Source of the DNA: Deltaproteobacteria bacterium
Lineage (GTDB): Bacteria; Desulfobacterota; JADFVX01
Assembly: GCA_029860075.1 (NCBI GenBank)
Contig: JAOUBX010000015.1
Location: 1-64,000, forward strand
Length of the DNA stretch: 64,000 nt
Reading direction: 5' to 3'
Shown here: piece by piece, positions 55,903-64,000 of the stretch
How the letters are laid out: each line of letters starts with the position of its first letter
Numbering within the stretch: the stretch's first letter is position 1
Translations under genes and position numbers: made by a program
Notes under the pieces: generated by a model
What the model was told of the DNA's origin: nothing
The model's database searches: none
What the model saw: the letters and a program-made list of their open reading frames with translations, nothing else

Positions 55903-58076
55903 TATGAACCCATCGTAAATTCGACCTGATCTCCCGGCAAGAGAGGCGCGTCGGAAATATCGGTATGAAGGTCTGACGGTGCGAGCCCCAGGTCGGACCA
56001 GACGGTACTTTTTACTTTTATCGTGTCCCCGGCGCCGTTTAAGTCAGACCACTGGCGCAGCCATTTTACCCGGCCCTGTACAACCATGTCCGGGCTGAAC
56101 CAGTGAAGGTGCTCTTCGCATATCTGTCTAAGGGTCGAGCCGATAGGAACAAAACTTTTCTTCCCGTTTATAATGACAGGAATTTCCACGACAACGCCTG
56201 TCCGCCCCCTGAACCGTCGTATAACGTATTGACCGGCAGAATCATTATATTCACCGGCGGCATGCCTGATGCCGGCAACAAGGGCGGAAGAGTTGTCGGC
56301 CGCCACGAGCGCCGCATGCTCTTCATCGACAGCTGAAGCGGTCGCAGATGACGAAAGGGTTGCAGGTAAAACGACAGCCAGATGCTTTCGTTTCAGGTCT
56401 CCGGCATGGAGATCGTCCGGACCGCCGATCATACCATCCTCCGGTTCCGTTGAAGTGGTATACCCCTCTTCCCAAAAAACTGTAGCCATTGGATTAAGCG
56501 ACGTTATAAAAGAGCCGTTCTTCAACCGCTGGCGACTGACGGGAAGAAGCATCTCGCCCGAGGGAACCATACCGTTGATTTCATCGCGACCCGGTCCGCA
56601 ATATTGGAAAGACGCCCCAGTTACCCTAAGGCGAAAACCGGGTCGAAGCGGAACTCCCCGGGTGAAAGGGTCTATCCCCGTAGACCATATCAAAACCTCG
56701 GAAATGGCCAGAGGCAGCGACCTGACCGCCCGACTGCGGATCAAATCGGCAGCGCCGTATTTTAAGTTGGTTCCCTCTTTCAGTTCAAATTCCTCAAGAA
56801 GTTTCTCGAAATTTTCTTTTAAGGAAAGCCGCGATTCACTTTTAGAGTTCCATAAGAAGTCCCCCGGAATTTTCAGCACCACTTTGTCTGTTCCCTTGCA
56901 GACGGATGCCTCCAGAGTATCGACCTTGCTTGAAAAACCGGTATCACCTGTTGCAACACCCCCAACTTCTACATGAAAATCTTCCCCATAGGAAAAGTCA
57001 GGCGGCAAAAGGAACGGTTCAGGCGTCGTCTGGCCTGCGGAATCCGTAAAGTTGCGAAAAACCTGGAAAAGGCCGTTCTTAAAAGGGATAGCGTCTGCAA
57101 TCTCAAAGCTATATGTTTTAGATATTTTGTTTCCCGCCAAATCAGCTAATTCGATTTCCATCTGGTGACTGCCAATTCCCAATAATCCAATATGCGGCAA
57201 AGGGCCAAAGTTTATTTTCCCCTTAACACCGGCACCATAGTTCTCCGCATTAGCGGGTTTCAAGGTGTAAATTGTTCCATTAGCTGCCGTTAAAGTTGCC
57301 CATGCCGAAGATGATACGATGCCTGAATCTTTATCGTATGTTTCAATCACCACCGGTTCAGCCAATCTCTCTTTGGAAACCTTGCCCGAAGGAAAAATCG
57401 ATTCTATGACAGGAGGCGTGGTGTCTACTATGAAGGAAAGAGTCACGGGAATACTCTCATTCCCTGCCTGATCGCTGGCAGAAATACTTACGCTGTGCGG
57501 GCCGTCAGCCAGGGCGGCGGAAGGCATGTACTCCAGGTTGACAACCTCCAGGGATTTGCTGCTTTCGGGGTTTGGCTCTATGACAGGGGAGACGGGACTG
57601 CCGTCGAGAAGAAACTTGACGGAGCCATGATCAAGGCGGGAGCCGCCATCGTCCCTGATCAACGCCCTGACCGGAACCTTGCCGTTAATAACATAGGAAC
57701 CCTCTGCCGGTGAAATATCGCTAATGCAAGGCTTCATTGTATCTACAATGACATTGACCGGGCTGGAAACAATGCTCTTGCCGGAGTGTGATTTACCCTT
57801 ATAGGCTCTCGCCTCAAATACAGCAGTATTCCCGTTGTCAGCCTGGTCTGATAACTCAATGTTTTCAAAGGTATATGTTGAAAAAGATTTGTCGGCTTCA
57901 TGCAGGTAGTTGGCCACGGGTTTGCCGTCAAGAAGGAGCCTGAAGTATTTATAGCCTTCTTTTTTTTCGCCACCTGCGGCTCCGCTTGAGAGAGAAATTG
58001 TAACACTAATGTTCGTACAGTTAATTTTCGCTCTGTCCTCAGGAGAGGTTATCGTTAATTTTGAATCCCTTGACAT
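55902..58076 (-). CDS. 724-residue Ig-repeat protein with C-terminal beta-grasp/LysM-like end
   Basis: ATG 58076 is chosen over GTG 58085 because AAGGAAGG lies about 9 bases upstream of it. No signal peptide. Residues 5-330 are three Ig-like units joined by VDTMKPCISDISP and VDTTPPVIESIFP, each ending in a DxAGN strand (SASDQAGNES, ELADLAGNKI). The middle (340-600) is unrecognised. The last 100 residues hold VPIGSTLRQICEEHLHW and PLLPGDQVEFTMGS, like a SLBB/LysM-type unit of phage baseplate or export proteins. It is the first large gene of the operon, 25 bases after a 37-codon ORF. It may act as an adaptor for the next two proteins; this is inference. Confidence 0.82.
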   Translation of the reverse strand: MSRDSKLTITSPEDRAKINCTNISVTISLSSGAAGGEKKEGYKYFRLLLDGKPVANYLHEADKSFSTYTFENIELSDQADNGNTAVFEARAYKGKSHSGKSIVSSPVNVIVDTMKPCISDISPAEGSYVINGKVPVRALIRDDGGSRLDHGSVKFLLDGSPVSPVIEPNPESSKSLEVVNLEYMPSAALADGPHSVSISASDQAGNESIPVTLSFIVDTTPPVIESIFPSGKVSKERLAEPVVIETYDKDSGIVSSSAWATLTAANGTIYTLKPANAENYGAGVKGKINFGPLPHIGLLGIGSHQMEIELADLAGNKISKTYSFEIADAIPFKNGLFQVFRNFTDSAGQTTPEPFLLPPDFSYGEDFHVEVGGVATGDTGFSSKVDTLEASVCKGTDKVVLKIPGDFLWNSKSESRLSLKENFEKLLEEFELKEGTNLKYGAADLIRSRAVRSLPLAISEVLIWSTGIDPFTRGVPLRPGFRLRVTGASFQYCGPGRDEINGMVPSGEMLLPVSRQRLKNGSFITSLNPMATVFWEEGYTTSTEPEDGMIGGPDDLHAGDLKRKHLAVVLPATLSSSATASAVDEEHAALVAADNSSALVAGIRHAAGEYNDSAGQYVIRRFRGRTGVVVEIPVIINGKKSFVPIGSTLRQICEEHLHWFSPDMVVQGRVKWLRQWSDLNGAGDTIKVKSTVWSDLGLAPSDLHTDISDAPLLPGDQVEFTMGS

Positions 58077-58101
58077 TCTTACCACCTTCCTTATAATTTT
58101 T

Positions 58102-58215
58102 TTAATTTAACTCAAAATGAGGCAGGTCAAAGAAGGTCGGGTCGGGAACCTGCTTGTTCTGGTTCCAGTCTCCTCCCCGGCGAATAGGTATTTCCATCTG
58201 CTTTGCTATCCCCAT
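58102..58215 (-). CDS. 37-residue ORF heading the island operon
   Basis: ATG 58215 follows a strong SD (AGGGAGGAG, 5 bases). It encodes MGIAKQMEIPIRRGGDWNQN and a further 17 residues rich in Pro and Phe, ending HFELN. A longer in-frame start at 58302 would run through a hairpin and is less likely. It ends 25 bases before the Ig-protein ATG, so coupling is likely. It may be a small structural protein or leader peptide; I do not recognise it. Confidence 0.55.
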   Translation of the reverse strand: MGIAKQMEIPIRRGGDWNQNKQVPDPTFFDLPHFELN

Positions 58216-58230
58216 CACCACTCCTCCCTG

Positions 58231-58279
58231 ATAAAAAAAGACAAAAGCCCGCATCGGCTTAATGGCGAAAGCGGGCTTT
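58231..58279 (-). terminator. Terminator-like hairpin just before the island operon (possible attenuator)
   Basis: On the minus strand AAAGCCCGC (58271-58279) pairs with GCGGGCTTT (58244-58252) around an 18-base loop, followed by TGTCTTTTTTT. It points in the operon direction and lies only 16 bases before the ATG of the 37-residue ORF. Since no gene precedes it, it could attenuate transcription. Confidence 0.6.
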
Positions 58280-58407
58280 AAATAAAAATCCTTAACATTC
58301 ATCCCCCCCCGGTTTTCAATCGAAAGGATTTATGCAAACTCAGAGATGAAATAAGCATCCTGCGCAAAACACATTATTAACTTTCTTTTGCCATGTCAAG
58401 AATAATA

Positions 58408-58533
58408 AGCAACATATGTCACTTTTTTTATTTTTGGGTCATAACGAAAATAATGCATTTTTTCTAATCATGCCGTATCTGTCAAAAAAAACTTAATAGC
58501 AGAATATGTCATAAATTCAGCAATATAAGTCGA
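58408..58533 (+). promoter_or_regulatory. AGCAAYATATGTC motifs in the island's right-end non-coding region
   Basis: AGCAACATATGTCAC (58408), AGCAGAATATGTCAT (58498) and AGCAATATAAGTCGA (58519) match the word upstream of the AraC-type regulator; the last two are 21 bp apart. The whole stretch 58303-58921 is AT-rich and holds no gene I can support. The motifs point away from the island operon. Confidence 0.45.
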
Positions 58534-58921
58534 ATTCAATAATTATGGAAAAATGAATAATATGATGTGCATCTCTTTAAAATAATTACTTTGAGTTCAG
58601 GATGGATACTATCGGAAGAAATTAAACATGGACTTAATAAAAGTAGTAGTGTTGTTAAAAAATAAGATACCAGGGAATACATAAAAAGGATCTATACTCG
58701 TCGCCTTGCAGCAACGGCCTCAAAAAATAACATTCATAAGTTTACCACCCCTTACTATCACATAGTGACAAGTATCATAGCTTTAAATTGATTGATTTTA
58801 GTCACCGCAGTGTATGTCAAACGACTCATAATTAACTTCAGTCAGCATTTATTCTTTAAAATTAATATGTTTCTGTCTTTTTCTTTGGAATTCCTAAGCA
58901 GATTTTTTATAATAAATAGGT

Positions 58922-58939
58922 ACAAATTTAGCATACAAA
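58922..58939. repeat. 18-bp direct repeat, right copy (ACAAATTTAGCATACAAA)
   Basis: 17 of 18 positions match 34675-34692. It lies next to the tRNA-Glu terminator, at the expected island/tRNA junction. Confidence 0.5.
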
Positions 58940-58940
58940 A

Positions 58941-58975
58941 TAAAAAAGGACTTAACCAAAATCGGTTAAGTCCTT
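58941..58975 (-). terminator. Rho-independent terminator of the tRNA-Lys/tRNA-Glu operon
   Basis: On the minus strand AAGGACTTAACC - GATTTT - GGTTAAGTCCTT forms a perfect 12-bp stem, followed by TTTTATTTT. It begins 9 bases after the CCA end of tRNA-Glu. Confidence 0.9.
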
Positions 58976-58983
58976 CGTATTTC

Positions 58984-59061
58984 TGGCGTCCCCAGGGGGA
59001 TTTGAACCCCCGTCGCCGCCGTGAAAGGGCGGTGTCCTAGGCCAGGCTAGACGATGGGGAC
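58984..59061 (-). tRNA. tRNA-Glu (UUC)
   Basis: 78 bases including the encoded CCA. The acceptor stem GTCCCCA/TGGGGAC is complete, the anticodon loop is CCTTTCACG with anticodon TTC, and the T-loop reads GGTTCAAATCC. It is the second gene of a tRNA pair and the presumed integration site of the island, whose displaced 3' end lies at 34494-34529. Confidence 0.97.
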
Positions 59062-59129
59062 AATTAAATTGTCGCTGGAGAGTTGCAAATTGTAATTTAA
59101 TTTCTTAAAACTTGCAACAAAAAAATAAG

Positions 59130-59205
59130 TGGTGAGCCGTGTTGGGATCGAACCAACGACCACCTGATTAAAAGTCAGGTGCTCTACCTACTGAGCTAAC
59201 GGCTC
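59130..59205 (-). tRNA. tRNA-Lys (UUU)
   Basis: 76 bases including the encoded CCA. Acceptor stem GAGCCGT/ACGGCTC, D-arm TTAGCTCAGTAGGTAGAGC, anticodon loop GACTTTTAATC with anticodon TTT, T-loop GGTTCGATCCC. It is the first gene of the Lys-Glu pair, 68 bases before tRNA-Glu. Confidence 0.97.
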
Positions 59206-59225
59206 ACATCAAAAACGAAACACGT

Positions 59226-59254
59226 AATATATAAAAAACCGGCCAAATAGTCAA
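59226..59254 (-). promoter_or_regulatory. Sigma-70-type promoter of the tRNA pair
   Basis: -35 TTGACT (59249-59254) and -10 TATATT (59226-59231) are separated by 17 bases, pointing to tRNA-Lys 20 bases downstream. Confidence 0.8.
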
Positions 59255-59276
59255 GGATTTTCATCCCAGGGTCGAC

Positions 59277-61896
<2,620 letters not shown>

Positions 61897-61924
61897 TTAT
61901 TAATTTCTCTGTCCGAAAACATTT

Positions 61925-63511
61925 CTACAGTTTTACCTGCTTGACTTCAATAATGCCTTCAACGTTCCTTATCTTATCAATAATTTCATTAGAAACACTG
62001 CTGTCAATATTAACCATGGAAATGGCTTTTCCCTGGAAAGAATCCCTGCCTAACTGGAAGCCGGCAATATTAACTTTCGCTTCACCGAGAATCGTGCCTA
62101 TGGAGCCGATAATTCCCGGCCTGTCATTATTGTATATGAAAAGTATATTCCCTACAGGGATAGCCTCTATATCGATACCATCTATCTGGACAATCCTTGC
62201 ATCACTGTGATGAAAGAGTGTTCCCGCAACGGATCTTTCGCGCTTTTCCGTTTTAAGCGTTACTTTTATCAGGCTGTTAAAATTTTCCGAGTCACTGCTT
62301 TTACTCTCCACAACCTCCACACCTCTTTCTCTGGCAATAAGCGGCGCATTAACAAGGTTAACGGACTCCTGAAGCATGGGCTCCAGCACCCCCTTTAATA
62401 CCGTTGTCGTGAGGGGTGTCACATTAAAACCGGTGACTTCACCGGAATATTCTATGTTAACCTTCTCATGACCGCTTTCTGAAAGCTGCCCCAAAACACT
62501 GCCCAGCTTTTCGGCCAGAGCAATATAGGGCTGAAGCTTGGGCAGTTCATCAGCTGAGACGGAGGGAATATTAAGGGCATTCTTTACAATCCCCTTAGTC
62601 AAATACTCTGCAATCTGTTCAGCCACCTGGACGGCGACATTCTCCTGTGCTTCATCCGTTGAAGCGCCCAGATGAGGAGAACAGACGACTTCATTCAGGC
62701 CAAGAAGCGGATTATCGGGCGCTACAGGTTCCTTTTCAAAAACGTCGAGCGCTGCTCCCCTCACTTTTTTATTTTTAATTGCAGCCGCAAGGTCAGTCTC
62801 ATTAATGATTCCCCCTCTTGCACAATTTACAATCAAAACACCGTCCTTCATTTTTTCGAAGGCGCCGGCATTGAGCAAATTTTTCGTACCCTCCGTAAGA
62901 GGCGTATGAACGGAAATAATGTCCGCCCTCGCATAAAGGTCATCCAGTTCAGCGAGTTCAATGCCTAACTGTTCAGCCTTTTCGTGGGATATGAAAGGAT
63001 CATAGGCAATGACCTTCATTTTAAGGCCCTGGGCCCTGTCGGCAACAATGGAACCGATATTGCCGATACCGACAATACCGAGTGTCTTGTTCGTAAGTTC
63101 AACACCCATGAACTTGCCTTTTTCCCATTTGCCGCCCTTCGTTGAAAAAGTAGCCTGCGGTATTTCACGGGCAAGAGAAAGCATCATGGAAATAGCATGC
63201 TCTGCCGTAGTAACGGTATTACCAAAGGGCGTATTCATAACGACGACCCCTTTTTTGCTTGCTTCCGGGATATCCACGTTATCGACCCCTATGCCTGCTC
63301 TTCCAACAACTTTAAGATTTATCGCCTTTTCAATAATGTCGGCCGTAACCTTTGTTGCACTCCTTATGGCAAGACCGTCATAATCACCTATAATTTCCAT
63401 TAGTTCTTCAGGTTTTAGACCGGGCTTAAAATCACACTCTATATCCTTGTACCTGCCAAACACTTCCTGTGCTGTTGAAGACATCTTGTCACTAATGAGA
63501 ACCTTAGGCAT
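61925..63511 (-). CDS. serA: D-3-phosphoglycerate dehydrogenase
   Basis: 528 residues, the long form. It oxidises 3-phosphoglycerate with NAD+ as the first step of serine synthesis. The NAD site is GIVGIGNIGS, catalytic residues lie in NCARGGIINE and in SPHLGASTDEAQ, and the C-terminus holds an intervening domain and an ACT domain (LFIYNNDRPGIIGSIG) for serine feedback. SD GAGGGGGG precedes ATG 63511. The gene follows the aminotransferase by 35 bases. Confidence 0.98.
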   Translation of the reverse strand: MPKVLISDKMSSTAQEVFGRYKDIECDFKPGLKPEELMEIIGDYDGLAIRSATKVTADIIEKAINLKVVGRAGIGVDNVDIPEASKKGVVVMNTPFGNTVTTAEHAISMMLSLAREIPQATFSTKGGKWEKGKFMGVELTNKTLGIVGIGNIGSIVADRAQGLKMKVIAYDPFISHEKAEQLGIELAELDDLYARADIISVHTPLTEGTKNLLNAGAFEKMKDGVLIVNCARGGIINETDLAAAIKNKKVRGAALDVFEKEPVAPDNPLLGLNEVVCSPHLGASTDEAQENVAVQVAEQIAEYLTKGIVKNALNIPSVSADELPKLQPYIALAEKLGSVLGQLSESGHEKVNIEYSGEVTGFNVTPLTTTVLKGVLEPMLQESVNLVNAPLIARERGVEVVESKSSDSENFNSLIKVTLKTEKRERSVAGTLFHHSDARIVQIDGIDIEAIPVGNILFIYNNDRPGIIGSIGTILGEAKVNIAGFQLGRDSFQGKAISMVNIDSSVSNEIIDKIRNVEGIIEVKQVKL

Positions 63512-63546
63512 ATTTGCCCCCCTCTAAATTAAATGTTACGCCCGGA

Positions 63547-64000
63547 TCAGTATCTTTCCACCAAAATAGCCTGGGCTGCAGCAACACCTTTTCCCATCTC
63601 CACATTATGACCAAACTTCTTGAGGGCCATTTCTATTGTGGAAATAGCAATGATTATGTCGAAAGTATCGTAATAACCGAGATGGGCGACCCTGAATATT
63701 TTACCCTTCAGATGGTCCTGCCCCCCGGCCATGGTTACACCCATATCATCACGCATAAATTTGACGAATTTACCGCCATCCACACCTTCAGGCACGTAGG
63801 CGCCGGTTGCCGAATCGGCCGGAGAATCAGGGGCAAGAAGCTTAAGGCCAAGCGCTGTCAAAGCAGCTCTTGTCGCTCTTGCAAGCGTTGCATGCCTCTT
63901 GAAGAGATTTTCAAGTCCCTCTTCCTTAACCATCCTGAGAACCTCGGCAAGACCACAGATGAGAGAAACGGCAGGTGTATAGGCTGTTGTGTCTTTACCT
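63547..64000 (-). CDS. Class V aminotransferase (alanine-glyoxylate / serine-pyruvate type), C-terminal part
   Basis: The frame is open to the window edge, so only the last 151 residues are seen. KDTTAYTPAVSLICGLAEVL and EEGLENLFKRHATLARATRAAL are typical of this PLP family, as is FRVAHLGYYDTFDII near the C-terminus. The PLP-lysine lies outside the window. It is the first visible gene of an operon with serA, where it may act in serine/glyoxylate metabolism. Confidence 0.88.
   Translation of the reverse strand, partial: GKDTTAYTPAVSLICGLAEVLRMVKEEGLENLFKRHATLARATRAALTALGLKLLAPDSPADSATGAYVPEGVDGGKFVKFMRDDMGVTMAGGQDHLKGKIFRVAHLGYYDTFDIIIAISTIEMALKKFGHNVEMGKGVAAAQAILVERY

Noticed and set aside
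34790-58302. Prophage or contractile tail cluster
   Set aside because: No sheath, tube, baseplate, terminase, portal or integrase gene can be recognised; only the SLBB/LysM-like ends recall such systems.
58792-59040. 82-codon plus-strand ORF running into tRNA-Glu
   Set aside because: It overlaps the tRNA and its terminator on the opposite strand; no SD or family.

Overview
Type of organism. The right edge carries an ordinary bacterial housekeeping operon on the minus strand (aminotransferase, serA, hisZ, purA), followed by tRNA-Lys and tRNA-Glu with encoded CCA ends. HisZ, giant FN3/RHS exoproteins, a cytochrome c and cohesin/dockerin-like modules together suggest an anaerobic or respiratory Gram-negative bacterium of the Desulfobacterota/Desulfuromonadia (old deltaproteobacteria) type. 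That placement is inference, since no rRNA is present.

Layout. (1) 1-5.0 kb: a partial cohesin-like multi-Ig exoprotein gene and a dockerin-like gene form a pair, followed by an AraC-type response regulator gene and a small gene remnant. (2) 5.0-27.7 kb: a 22.6 kb run of minus-strand genes, read in the order cytochrome c, a 5254-residue FN3/Ig/RHS giant, a small exported protein placed like an immunity gene, a PBP4-type DD-peptidase, a seven-bladed propeller protein, and a rhodanese-fold protein lacking its cysteine. (3) 28-34 kb: an AT-rich biosynthetic locus with a radical SAM/SPASM protein and a one-module NRPS (C-A-T) that ends in a membrane-anchored DUF374-type acyltransferase domain, then a broken response-regulator gene. 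(4) 34.4-58.9 kb: a probable old genomic island between a degraded tRNA-Glu 3' end and the intact tRNA-Glu. It holds a papain-like peptidase gene, two long 'cargo' proteins with a shared N-terminus and trypsin-like fold but different C-terminal enzymes (GIY-YIG nuclease-like, M15-like DD-peptidase), and an operon of a 37-residue ORF, a 724-residue Ig protein, a 1070-residue unknown, and a 3395-residue DUF6603/LysM-like giant. (5) 58.9-64 kb: tRNAs and core metabolism.

How it may work together. Arrays of GCAA/TTGC motifs with exact 10-21-21-21 bp spacing lie upstream of both the dockerin/cohesin pair and the cytochrome-RHS operon. Related 21-bp-spaced motifs lie upstream of the AraC-type regulator itself. 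I infer a regulon in which this regulator controls both sets of surface genes. The island looks like a modular secretion or display system with interchangeable C-terminal enzymes. I do not recognise it as a described system, and that reading is inference from architecture only.
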